Made by a program: the position numbers and the translations under genes. DNA of 50,868 bases, from NCBI GenBank assembly GCA_023421955.1, contig JAEZSE010000007.1, positions 1 to 50,868 of the forward strand, read 5' to 3'. The notes below the pieces were generated by a model, which worked only from the letters and a program-made list of their open reading frames with translations, did no database searches and was not told where the DNA came from. How positions within the stretch are numbered: the first letter of the stretch is position 1; the number at the start of each line of letters is the position of its first letter. This DNA is from Bacillota bacterium (lineage in GTDB: Bacteria > Bacillota > Clostridia > Christensenellales > UMGS416). Shown here one piece after another: positions 24,206-31,982 of the stretch.

Positions 24206-24525
24206 GGGGATCAGGCCTTTCATGGGGGGATAATATTATTGTACGCCGAAATGGGGGAAAAGGAACAGGGGGGAATTCAAGCGGTTTTAGTAAGCCAAGG
24301 GAGGGGACAACTTGTCCCCCTCCTGAGGGGGATGTCGCCATAGGCGACAGGGGGAGTTGTTGGAATATCATCTACGCGCAGGCGAGGTAAACACCAAACG
24401 AAACAATTGCTCTGCTACACAAGCGCTTTTATTGTATTGATATGTCAATCTATACTCATCAAAAGAAAAATGTGTTATTATTTGGAATATCATCAAACCC
24501 TAAGTTCATTAGGAGGAATACCTTT
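24206..24525. other. intergenic region at the left edge of AT-rich island 1
   Basis: Contains a single-armed G-run repeat (24295-24362). Right after it, base composition turns visibly AT-rich and stays so to about 26262. The region 24420-24525 should hold the promoter of the TIR-type gene (TATACT at 24451-24456), without a clear -35 box. Confidence 0.5.
24295..24362 (+). repeat. G-run repeat with CTTGTCCCCCTC arm
   Basis: GGGGACAA-CTTGTCCCC hairpin, then CCTGAGGGGGATGTCGCC-ATA-GGCGACAGGGGGAGTTG. It matches the right arm of the element at 37987-38201 with a different core, and marks the left border of the AT-rich island. Confidence 0.65.
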
Positions 24526-25359
24526 ATGAATAAGCAAAACAAACTAGCTATAATTAGTGATATCATTAACAGAGTCGAATCAGTAGAATACGAGAACGGA
24601 AGTTTACCACACTATATTGATGAAGCAAAATCTTTCGTTAGAAATTGCATAAGCAAAGCAAGTCCCTGGTTACATCGTATTGATCAAATTCGATTTCACC
24701 CAATGGTGTTTTCAACATCGACACCTGATAGTACGTTTAGGGATAGATGGTTGGATGGCAAAGATGAGTTTATAGGTGTATTGCATTCTATAAAAAATGA
24801 GATTGAACTATATGACAATAGCAGCGATAATAGATCAATTCCGACGAAACCTAGCGGCACGGTTGCTCATGTGAGCACTCTTTCAATGCCAACAAACACG
24901 AATGAAAAACTCTCTCCTTCTAGTAGCAGAGTATTTATTGTTCATGGTCATAACGATGGCATTAAAGAGGCTGTTGCTCGTTTTATACTTCAACTAGGAC
25001 TTGAACCAATAATTCTACATGAGCAAGCTAATAAAGGTATGACTATCATAGAGAAATTCGAAACTTACTCGGATGTTGAATTTGCAATAGTCTTGCTTAC
25101 ACCGGATGATCTAGGTAAGAAGATCGGAGATTCAGAGCTCAATCAACGAGCTAGACAAAATGTAATTGCCGAGTTAGGCTATTTTGTTGGTAAGCTTGGT
25201 AGAAGCAGAGTATGTCCGCTCTTTATAGACGGCGTTGAAATCCCATCAGATTTTAATGGTGTTATGTATATTCTTTATGATAATGTTGGCGGGTGGAAGG
25301 TTTCTTTAGCAAGAGAGCTAAGAAATGCTGGATTTGATATAGACTTTAATAAGTTATAG
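24526..25359 (+). CDS. TIR-like (CAP12-type) nucleotide-binding protein
   Basis: A 277-residue protein. Residues 1-130 are an uncharacterised N-terminal domain, then a Ser-rich linker. From residue 135 a TIR-like domain of the CAP12/PycTIR class follows: RVFIVHGHNDGIKEAVARF, GLEPIILHEQANKG, TIIEKFE with the presumed catalytic Glu176, FAIVLLTPDDLG, ARQNVIAELGYFVGKLGR, PLFIDGVEIPSDFNGV. Such domains break down NAD+ or bind nucleotides in anti-phage systems (CBASS, Pycsar) and also occur alone. AGGAGG lies 9 bases before ATG 24526. Composition is far more AT-rich than neighbours, which suggests transfer. A terminator follows at once. Confidence 0.87.
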   Translation: MNKQNKLAIISDIINRVESVEYENGSLPHYIDEAKSFVRNCISKASPWLHRIDQIRFHPMVFSTSTPDSTFRDRWLDGKDEFIGVLHSIKNEIELYDNSSDNRSIPTKPSGTVAHVSTLSMPTNTNEKLSPSSSRVFIVHGHNDGIKEAVARFILQLGLEPIILHEQANKGMTIIEKFETYSDVEFAIVLLTPDDLGKKIGDSELNQRARQNVIAELGYFVGKLGRSRVCPLFIDGVEIPSDFNGVMYILYDNVGGWKVSLARELRNAGFDIDFNKL

Positions 25360-25401
25360 CAACAACAACCCCGAAGCTTAGCGCTCGGGGTTTTGTTGTT
25401 T
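25360..25401 (+). terminator. terminator after the TIR-type gene
   Basis: CAACAACAACCCCGA pairs, with one bulge, with TCGGGGTTTTGTTGTT around the loop AGCTTAGCGC (ending 25401). The stem starts at the base after the TAG stop. It separates the TIR gene from the membrane protein gene. Confidence 0.85.
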
Positions 25402-25536
25402 GAGTGAGCAAGGCTTGCACCATTCTGGCGCTGGGCAAGGGGAGGATGTCGCCTCATTGACAGTGCAGAATTTGCATTATTGATGTTTATTAGTTTAGTG
25501 ATATTATTATAGTGTGTAAACATATAGAGGTGCTTC

Positions 25537-26262
25537 ATGACAATAATTGATTATATCAAGATGAATATCTGGCCAATATGGGGCAACCTTATTTGCGTCA
25601 TTATTGGTGCAGCAATAAGTTATTATTCAATAAAACTCAGAGAGAATAAGAAGCTAAAGCTTGACTTGCAGCTAAAGACGCTAGAGCAATATCATAATGC
25701 CGTATATGATTTATGTATATCAATGTTTCAAATAAGTATTACAGAAAAACTATATATTTATAATAAAGAATTGGAGCAGCTCTTGAGAAGCCAATCCAGC
25801 AGTGACGATATTGGCGAATATACAAGTAGAATATCAAAAAGTATGTTCGATGAGCACCAAGATAATTTGAAAAGAGTAGAAAATTATGGAAAAAGGATAG
25901 TATATGTTATTAGTATTTTCGAAACTAAAGAGATAATTCTATATAAGTTCCATGCTGATAAACAAAGGCTTGAAGAAGAACACGAAAAATACACCAACTC
26001 ATTTTTTAGCTTTTGCGACCTACTAATAAATCACGTTATTGAGCGTATTGAGGCTGCACAATTTATTGATGCAGAGGTAATAGTCAGTCTTAATAGTCTT
26101 GAGAAACAGAATGCGCATGCTCACTCCGAAATCAACAGGATCTTAACTTCTATTGATATAGGTATGCAAAATGAATTTCTAGGCAGAGTGTTCAAACGTT
26201 ATAAGGTTACTGAAAAAGCCCCTCCCCAAAACACGAGTAAGGGGCTCAGTAGACCCAGATAA
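25537..26262 (+). CDS. membrane-anchored coiled-coil protein, unknown
   Basis: A 241-residue protein with one N-terminal membrane helix (about residues 13-32, WPIWGNLICVIIGAAISYYS), after which the chain is strongly helical, with coiled-coil stretches (KLKLDLQLKTLEQYHNAVYD; ADKQRLEEEHEKYTN). It should face the cytoplasm. No family recognised. It shares the AT-rich composition and strand of the TIR-type gene 177 bases upstream but is separated from it by a terminator. The last codons (EKAPPQNTSKGLSRPR) overlap the intrinsic terminator of rho on the other strand, so the end may have been fixed by insertion at that point. Confidence 0.75.
   Translation: MTIIDYIKMNIWPIWGNLICVIIGAAISYYSIKLRENKKLKLDLQLKTLEQYHNAVYDLCISMFQISITEKLYIYNKELEQLLRSQSSSDDIGEYTSRISKSMFDEHQDNLKRVENYGKRIVYVISIFETKEIILYKFHADKQRLEEEHEKYTNSFFSFCDLLINHVIERIEAAQFIDAEVIVSLNSLEKQNAHAHSEINRILTSIDIGMQNEFLGRVFKRYKVTEKAPPQNTSKGLSRPR
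26212..26246 (-). terminator. terminator of rho
   Basis: On the minus strand AGCCCCT (26246-26240), a 16-base loop and AGGGGCT (26223-26217) are followed by TTTTTC. It lies inside the 3' end of the convergent AT-rich membrane-protein gene. Confidence 0.7.
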
Positions 26263-26371
26263 CCTACTGATGCGTCATTGCTCGGCCTCATAACCTTCAC
26301 GCCTATAACTTAAAGGCGAAGCATCCGCTCCGCCTTTCTCAATTCACTCACTGCATCTCTTCACGCAACAA

Positions 26372-28525
26372 TTACCTATCCTTGCTGTTGTTCACAACCT
26401 GATATCCCTGCTTCTCCATGAGCCTCAGCCAATCATTCAGCTTTGTCAGGAACGCATCGTTGCTGGGCGTCTTGGCCATCATGTCGATCAGCAGCTCCGT
26501 TGCGTTATCCTGCTTGCCGGAGAGCAGCTTCCGCACCGACCAGATGCCTTCCAGTTCTTTCTGCGAAAGCAGCTTTTCCTCGCGGCGGGTGCCGGAGCGG
26601 TAAAGATCCAGCGCCGGGAATACGCGCCGTTCCTGCAGGTTGCGGTCCAGGTGGATTTCCAGGTTGCCGGTGCCCTTAAATTCCTCATAGATCATATCGT
26701 CCATACGGCTGCCGGTGTCCACCAGCGCCGTGGCGATGATCGTGAGGCTGCCCTTTTCCTCCACATTGCGGGCTGCGCCGAAGAAGCGCTTGGGCTTGTA
26801 GAGCGCGCCCGGGTCCAGGCCGCCGGAGAGCGAACGGCCGGAGGTGGGCACGGTGATGTTATAAGCGCGGGAAAGGCGGGTGATGGAGTCCAAAAGGATC
26901 ACCACGTCGTGACCCAGCTCCACCATGCGCTTGGCCCGCTCAATCACGATCTCGCTCACGCGGCAGTGGTTTTCGGGCCGCTCGTCAAAGGTGCTGTAGA
27001 CCACCTCGGCGGAGGTGCTGCGCTGCATGTCGGTGACTTCCTCCGGCCGCTCGTCGATCAAAAGGATGATGAGCTTCACGTCCGGGTTGTTGGCGGTAAT
27101 GGAGTTTGCCACCTTCTTGAGGAGGGTCGTCTTACCGGCTTTCGGCGGGGAGACGATCAGGCCGCGCTGGCCCTTGCCGATGGGTGCCACCAGGTCGATC
27201 AGGCGGATGGCCAGGTCGCCGGGGGTTTCGGTGCGCTCCAGCGTGAGCCGCTCCTCGGGGAAGATCGGCGTGAGGCTGTCAAAGTGTTTGCGCTGGCTGG
27301 CCACGTCCGGCGATTCGCCATTGACGCTGGTAATGTAGAGCATCGCCAGATAGCGCTCGCCCTCGCGCTCGGGCCTTGTCTTGCCCCGCACATGGTCGCC
27401 CTGCCTTAAGCTGAAGCGCCGGATCTGCGCAATGGAGACATACACATCCTTTTGGTCTTGGCTCATCGCCCGCAAAAAGCCGTAGCCGTCGGGCTGGATA
27501 TCCAGAATGCCTTCGGCCTCGCCGCACTGGTCGGAGTTCAAAAGATCCGGCACGGCGGGGTTGCTGGTGCCCAGCTCGTTGTTGTAGTAGCCCTCGCGCT
27601 GGGGCCTGCGGTTGCGGTAGCCCTGGTCGTCGTCGCGCTGGAAGCCGGTCTGTTGCTGGCCGCCCTGGCGGTCGTCCTGCTGATAGCCTCGGTCGTTGCG
27701 CTGGAAGCCGGTCTGCTGCTGGCCGCCCTGGCGGTCATCCTGTTGATAACCCCGGTCGTTGCGCTGGAAACCGGTCTGTTGTTGGCCGCCCTGGCGGTCG
27801 TCACGCTGGAAGCCGGTCTGCTGTTGACCGCCCTGGCGGTCATCGCGTTGGAAGCCGGTTTGCTGCTGGCCACCTTGCCCGTAGCCGCCCTGGCCATTGC
27901 GGTTGTAGCCGTCGCGCTGCTGGTAGCCGCCTCCGGCGTATCCGCCCTGTGCGGGGCGTGTGTTGCCGTTGCGGTTGTTGATGTTGTTGTTCGGGCGGTT
28001 GTTGTAGCCGTTTTGGTTTTGATAGCCCTGCTGGTAGCCGCCGCCCTGCTGCTGATTGTATGGCCGCCGGGGCTTGTATTGGTAACCGCTCACCGGGCGG
28101 GCCTGCGCGCCGCCCTCCTCGGTGGATTCTCCTTCTCCTTCGGATTCCGTCTCCTCTGGCGCTTCCTCGCCGGCGTCTTCCCCGGTGTCTTCCGCTGTGG
28201 TGGGCTCCGGCTCGTCGTCGGTGGGCACCGGCGTGAAATAGTCGCCGCCGTCGTAATCACCGCTGGCGCGGGCTTCCTCAGCCTGGCGCTCGGCAATGGC
28301 CGCCGCCTCGCTGCCGGTGTCTTCCTCGCGGTCTGCCCGTCTGCCGGAGCGGGCAGGCGCTGCTGGCTTGGCGGCTGGTGCTTCGGGCGCAGAGGCCTTT
28401 TGCGCGGCCAGCAAGGCGTCAATCAGCGCCTGCTTGCGCAGCGTCGTGGGCGAGTGTACGCCAATTTCGCGCGCCATTTGCCTGAGCTCTGCGATGCTCA
28501 TGGCCAGTAATGCGGATTCATTCAT
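26372..28525 (-). CDS. rho: transcription termination factor Rho with long low-complexity insertion
   Basis: Rho is the hexameric RNA-dependent ATPase that ends transcription. The 717-residue product is far longer than the usual 420-430. Residues 1-43 are the Rho N-terminal SAP-like domain (SIAELRQMAREIGVHSPTTL). Residues about 44-332 are an acidic, then Gln/Gly/Asn/Arg-rich insertion with tandem GGQQQTGFQRDDRQ units. The RNA-binding domain starts near residue 333 (GEAEGILDIQPDGYGFLR), and the ATPase has Walker A SPPKAGKTTLLKK and VILLDSITRLSRAYN. AAAGGAG precedes ATG 28525. Upstream in the same direction lie a 53-codon membrane-protein gene and a glycosyltransferase gene. Confidence 0.95.
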   Translation of the reverse strand: MNESALLAMSIAELRQMAREIGVHSPTTLRKQALIDALLAAQKASAPEAPAAKPAAPARSGRRADREEDTGSEAAAIAERQAEEARASGDYDGGDYFTPVPTDDEPEPTTAEDTGEDAGEEAPEETESEGEGESTEEGGAQARPVSGYQYKPRRPYNQQQGGGYQQGYQNQNGYNNRPNNNINNRNGNTRPAQGGYAGGGYQQRDGYNRNGQGGYGQGGQQQTGFQRDDRQGGQQQTGFQRDDRQGGQQQTGFQRNDRGYQQDDRQGGQQQTGFQRNDRGYQQDDRQGGQQQTGFQRDDDQGYRNRRPQREGYYNNELGTSNPAVPDLLNSDQCGEAEGILDIQPDGYGFLRAMSQDQKDVYVSIAQIRRFSLRQGDHVRGKTRPEREGERYLAMLYITSVNGESPDVASQRKHFDSLTPIFPEERLTLERTETPGDLAIRLIDLVAPIGKGQRGLIVSPPKAGKTTLLKKVANSITANNPDVKLIILLIDERPEEVTDMQRSTSAEVVYSTFDERPENHCRVSEIVIERAKRMVELGHDVVILLDSITRLSRAYNITVPTSGRSLSGGLDPGALYKPKRFFGAARNVEEKGSLTIIATALVDTGSRMDDMIYEEFKGTGNLEIHLDRNLQERRVFPALDLYRSGTRREEKLLSQKELEGIWSVRKLLSGKQDNATELLIDMMAKTPSNDAFLTKLNDWLRLMEKQGYQVVNNSKDR
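27618..27880 (-). repeat. in-gene tandem repeats of rho
   Basis: Five near-copies of a unit coding GGQQQTGFQR(D/N)D(R/D), two of them extended by RGYQQDD. Unit length is about 42 or 60 bases. Copies differ mainly at third codon positions, so the peptide repeat is kept while DNA drifts. Confidence 0.85.
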
Positions 28526-28579
28526 TGAGTGATTCTCCTTTATTGCAGTCAAGCGCAGGTGCGCTGTCACGATTCAGTT

Positions 28580-28741
28580 TCACGGGGTGGCGGTGGAGGA
28601 GATGCCAAACAGATGGGTGTAGAATTGCTTGGGGTCCGTTTCGCACAGCAGCACGATGCCATTCAATAGCACCAGCACCGCCACGACAGTCAATACGATG
28701 CGAAGCGCCAAAGCGCCCGCGCCCCTGCCCTGATCTCTCAT
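28580..28741 (-). CDS. 53-residue single-pass membrane protein
   Basis: A short gene that is easy to miss. From ATG 28741 (AAAGGAG 10 bases upstream) it encodes 53 residues: a basic N-terminus MRDQGRGAG, one membrane helix (ALRIVLTVVAVLVLLNGIVLL, about residues 12-32), and a short outer tail ending HLFGISSTATP before TGA at 28580. The charge pattern predicts N-in, C-out. It lies 54 bases before rho in the same direction, so the two are probably cotranscribed. Function unknown. Confidence 0.7.
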   Translation of the reverse strand: MRDQGRGAGALALRIVLTVVAVLVLLNGIVLLCETDPKQFYTHLFGISSTATP

Positions 28742-28915
28742 TGGTGGTTCGCTCCTTTGATGGTCAATACAATCCTCGGGTTTTCAACAATAATACGATG
28801 TGCCCAACCGGTGTTTCACCCATGTGCCCCATTTCCTTTCATGGTAGCCAACCATGAGCCGCCCGTCAAGGCATCCGGCAAACAAAGCGTCCGTTCGACA
28901 TTGAGTTGCCGCGTT

Positions 28916-29857
28916 TTATTCCTTGCCGTCCAGGTTTACCGTCTCGCTGATCACATAGAGCGGGCGGTTTTTGCTCTCCTCAAACATGCGCGCAAGATAC
29001 TGCCCCAACACGCCCACGGAAATCAGCTGCACGCCGCCCAAGAAGGTCACCGTGACCATCAGGCTTGCCCAGCCGGTGTCCGCATTGCCGGTGGCTTTGG
29101 AAATGATCGCGTAGATCAGCAGGCCCAGCGACACCACCACTGCCAGCATGCCCACCTGCATCACAAGCCGCAGCGGCTGGGTGGAGAAGCTCAAAATGCC
29201 GTTGCTGGCCAGCTTCAGCATCTTTTTCAGCGGGTATTTGGTCTCCCCGGCGAATCGGGCGTCGCGCTCATACTCGATGGGCGTCTGCTTGAAGCCCAGC
29301 CAGGCGATCATGCCGCGGATGAAGCGGCTGCGCTCCGGCATCTGCTTGAAGGCCTCGGCCACTTTGCGGTCAATCAGGCGGAAATCGCCGGTGTCCGCGG
29401 GGATGTCAATGTCCGTGAGCATCCGAAGTGTCTTATAAAACATCTTGGCGGTGAAAAGCTTGAAGGCGCTTTCGCCCTTGCGGCGCTTGCGCTTGGCATA
29501 CACAACTTCCCAGCCGTCCTGCCACATCTTCACCATCTCGGGGATCAGCTCCGGCGGGTCCTGCAAATCGGCGTCAATGATCACCAGCGCGTCGCCCTTT
29601 GCGTGGTGCACGCCGGCCGTCACCGCCACCTGGTGGCCGAAGTTCCTTGAAAAGCTGATCACGCGCACGCGCTTGTCCTGTGCGGCCAATTCTTTCAGGA
29701 TCGGCAGTGTCTGATCGGTGGAGCCGTCGTTGATGTAGAGCAGCTCGTAGTCATACTTGCCGTCCAGCACCTGTGTGAGCCTGCGGTGGCACTCCCGGGC
29801 GACCTCCTGCTCGTAATACATCGGCACGATGACGGAGAGCAGAAATTTGTCTTTCAT
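28916..29857 (-). CDS. glycosyltransferase family 2, GtrB/DPM1-like
   Basis: A 313-residue membrane enzyme that likely moves a sugar from UDP or GDP to polyprenyl phosphate. The catalytic domain has SVIVPMYYEQEV, YINDGSTDQT, and DADLQDPPELIPEM (the metal-binding DxD region), with a following RKSPE-like cytoplasmic stretch. Two membrane helices follow (about residues 230-255 and 265-290), then a short tail, as in GtrB. AAGGCAAGGAAT precedes the ATG. A GT39-type mannosyltransferase-like gene 2 kb away could use the lipid-linked sugar it makes. Confidence 0.92.
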   Translation of the reverse strand: MKDKFLLSVIVPMYYEQEVARECHRRLTQVLDGKYDYELLYINDGSTDQTLPILKELAAQDKRVRVISFSRNFGHQVAVTAGVHHAKGDALVIIDADLQDPPELIPEMVKMWQDGWEVVYAKRKRRKGESAFKLFTAKMFYKTLRMLTDIDIPADTGDFRLIDRKVAEAFKQMPERSRFIRGMIAWLGFKQTPIEYERDARFAGETKYPLKKMLKLASNGILSFSTQPLRLVMQVGMLAVVVSLGLLIYAIISKATGNADTGWASLMVTVTFLGGVQLISVGVLGQYLARMFEESKNRPLYVISETVNLDGKE

Positions 29858-30274
29858 ATTCCTTGCCTTTCGTTTGTTAAGACGAAATAAATCGCCATTT
29901 TATCCGGTATTTTACTGTTTGGTTGGTTGTGGGGGTGTGAAGGAAGGATGAATTTTATATGAATTCGAGGATTCGAATGCTTGCGGGGGAATTCGATTAG
30001 TGGGAAGGCTGCATTCCCTCCCTACCCTCCCTTAATAAGGGGGATGTCATCACGTTGCGCCGCTGCGGCGCAACATAGCAGATGACAGGGGGGATTTCTC
30101 ACGGATGGCGCCACAGGGCCAAGGGGGATTACCCTCGTCAAACCATGATCAAACAGCTTGGTGGTTTAGGTCTCTTACGGGTTTCATGAGCCGCCCCTAC
30201 ATTCCCTACCCTCCCTTAATAAGTGGGGATGTCGCCGCAGCGACAGGGGGGATTTCTTGCGGAAGCAGGGGGGA
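29858..30274. other. intergenic region with two G-run repeats
   Basis: No gene is supported in these 417 bases between murA and the GT2 gene. Repeat arms lie at 30008-30090 and 30198-30275, the second abutting the murA stop. The part next to the GT2 start (29858-29990) is AT-rich and should hold its promoter, without clear boxes. Confidence 0.55.
30008..30090 (+). repeat. G-run repeat with compound core
   Basis: TCCCTACCCTCCCTTAATAAGG, GGGATGTCATC, an inner palindrome TTGCGCCGC-TG-CGGCGCAA, then GATGACAGGGGGGATTTC. Here one palindrome is nested in another (GTCATC...GATGAC). Confidence 0.7.
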
Positions 30275-30275
30275 T
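30198..30275 (+). repeat. G-run repeat abutting murA
   Basis: TCCCTACCCTCCCTTAATAAG, GGGGATGTCGCCGCAGCGACAGG, GGGATTTC and then a second partial end GCAGGGGGGATTA that overlaps the TAA stop of murA. Confidence 0.7.
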
Positions 30276-31540
30276 TACTCAAACACCCGCTCGATATCGG
30301 CGCCCAGCTTTTTCAGCTTCTCGTCAATGCGCTCATAACCGCGGTCAATGAATTTCACATTGGAGATCGTGGTGGTGCCGTCAGCGATGAGGCCGGCCAC
30401 AATGAGCGCCGCGCCGGCGCGCAGATCTGTGGCGGTCACAGGCGCGCCCCACAGGCCGTCGGTGCCGTCCACAATGGCCACGCGATCGTCCACCAGGCGC
30501 ACATTGGCGCCCATGCGGCGGATCTCATCGATGTAGCGGAAGCGGGATTCAAAGATTGTTTCGGTGATCATGCTCGCGCCGGAGGAAACACTCAACAGCA
30601 CGGTGAAAATCTGCTGCAAATCAGTGGGGAAGCCGGGGTAGGGCAGTGTTTTGATGTTGGCCGGGCGGGGGCGGCCGTGGCCGATCACCCGGAGGTAATC
30701 CTCGCCTTCGATCACTTCCATGCCCATTTCCAAAAGCTTGGCCGAAACCGACTCCATGTGGAAGGGCACGCAATCCCAAATCGTGATGTCGCCGCCGGTT
30801 GCCGCCGCGATGGCCATCCATGTGCCGGTCTCAATCTGGTCCGGCAGGATGGAGTAGGTGCAGCCGTGCAGCTCGGGCACGCCCTGGACACGGATCGTGT
30901 CGGTGCCGGCACCCTTGATGCGGGCGCCCATGGAGTTCAAAAAGCTCGCCAGGTCCACCACATGGGGCTCCTTGGCGGCGTTCACAATTGTCGTGATGCC
31001 CTTTGCGCGGGAAGCAGCCAGCATGATGTTGATCGTCGCGCCCACGCTCACGGCGTCCAGATAAATCTCACTGCCCACCAGTTTTTCGGCGGATGCCTGA
31101 TAGACGCCACGCATCAGGTTCACCTGTGCTCCAAGGGCCCGGAAGCCCTTCATGTGCAGGTCCATCGGCCTCTGGCCGATGTCGCAGCCGCCGGGGAAGC
31201 CCACCTCGGCCTTTCCGAAGCGGCCCAGCAGCGCGCCAATCAGATAATTGCTGGCGCGCATGCGGCGCACCAGCTCCGCCGGGGCCTTCCAGCTGTTGAC
31301 GGGGCGGGGGTCCACGCGCATGGTGCCCTTGTCGTCCAGCTCCACAATGGCGCCAAGCGCCTCAAGCATCTTTTTCAGAACCAGCACGTCTTCAATGAGC
31401 GGCAGGTTCTCAATCGTGCACACGCCGCTGGAGAGCAGCGTAGCGGGCAGGATCGCAACGGCAGGGTTTTTGCCCCCGCTCACATGCACCTCACCCACCA
31501 GGCGTTTTCCGCCGCGTATTACGAGCTTTTCGTCAGCCAA
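30275..31540 (-). CDS. murA: UDP-N-acetylglucosamine 1-carboxyvinyltransferase MurA
   Basis: MurA adds enolpyruvate from PEP to UDP-GlcNAc, the first committed step of peptidoglycan synthesis. The 421-residue product has the Lys-Asn pair in VSGGKNPAVAIL, the active-site Cys in PGGCDIGQRPMDLHMKG (the Cys type is fosfomycin-sensitive) and the catalytic Asp in LPYPGFPTDLQQ. The start is probably the TTG at 31540: GGAGGT lies 6 bases before it, whereas the ATG at 31546 touches that site. A zinc-ribbon gene ends 39 bases upstream in the same direction. Its stop overlaps the edge of an interspersed repeat. Confidence 0.95.
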   Translation of the reverse strand: MADEKLVIRGGKRLVGEVHVSGGKNPAVAILPATLLSSGVCTIENLPLIEDVLVLKKMLEALGAIVELDDKGTMRVDPRPVNSWKAPAELVRRMRASNYLIGALLGRFGKAEVGFPGGCDIGQRPMDLHMKGFRALGAQVNLMRGVYQASAEKLVGSEIYLDAVSVGATINIMLAASRAKGITTIVNAAKEPHVVDLASFLNSMGARIKGAGTDTIRVQGVPELHGCTYSILPDQIETGTWMAIAAATGGDITIWDCVPFHMESVSAKLLEMGMEVIEGEDYLRVIGHGRPRPANIKTLPYPGFPTDLQQIFTVLLSVSSGASMITETIFESRFRYIDEIRRMGANVRLVDDRVAIVDGTDGLWGAPVTATDLRAGAALIVAGLIADGTTTISNVKFIDRGYERIDEKLKKLGADIERVFE

Positions 31541-31579
31541 TACCATACCTCCGGCCGTTGCCGTGGAATTCAATTTCAA

Positions 31580-31798
31580 TCAATGGGAGCAACCCGAGCA
31601 GGTGGAGCAACCGCCGCTGGCGCAGCAGTCCTTCCTTCCGCCGCCGGAAAACGAGCCGAAAAGGCACTTGCCCTCATACACTCTGGAAAGATCATTCTGA
31701 CCGCATTCCGGGCAGCGAACCCGGTCTTTAGTATGTGCAAACACGAGCTCTTCAAACTTGGCGCCGCATTTGTTGCATTTGAAATCGAGCATCGGCAT
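31580..31798 (-). CDS. FmdB-type zinc-ribbon protein
   Basis: A 72-residue protein with an N-terminal zinc ribbon, FKCNKCGAKFEEL ... VRCPECG (two CxxC pairs), and a Gly/Cys/Ser-rich tail (CCASGGCSTCSGCSH). Proteins like this are annotated as FmdB or putative regulatory proteins; no activity is established. It is the gene before murA in the same direction and may be cotranscribed with it. Confidence 0.87.
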   Translation of the reverse strand: MPMLDFKCNKCGAKFEELVFAHTKDRVRCPECGQNDLSRVYEGKCLFGSFSGGGRKDCCASGGCSTCSGCSH

Positions 31799-31982
31799 GA
31801 ACGCAAAACCTGCCTGGAAACAATTGCAACATCACAAAGAGGCCATAAGCCTCTTCTGATGGATGATTGCACCATATCATACATTATTTTTGATTCAATT
31901 GCAAGGATCAATGCGCCCATGCGCCTCACAAGGCCATTTTGCACCCAAAGTTGTGCTGTTTTGACCGGATTCGCGCTGTTTT

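Noticed and set aside
25360..25536. TIR gene and the membrane coiled-coil gene as one operon
   Set aside because: A strong terminator begins right after the TIR stop and the gap is 177 bases, so separate transcription is more likely, although shared origin is possible.
27618..27880. CRISPR-like regular repeats
   Set aside because: The repeats are in frame within rho, have no unique spacers, and code a peptide repeat.
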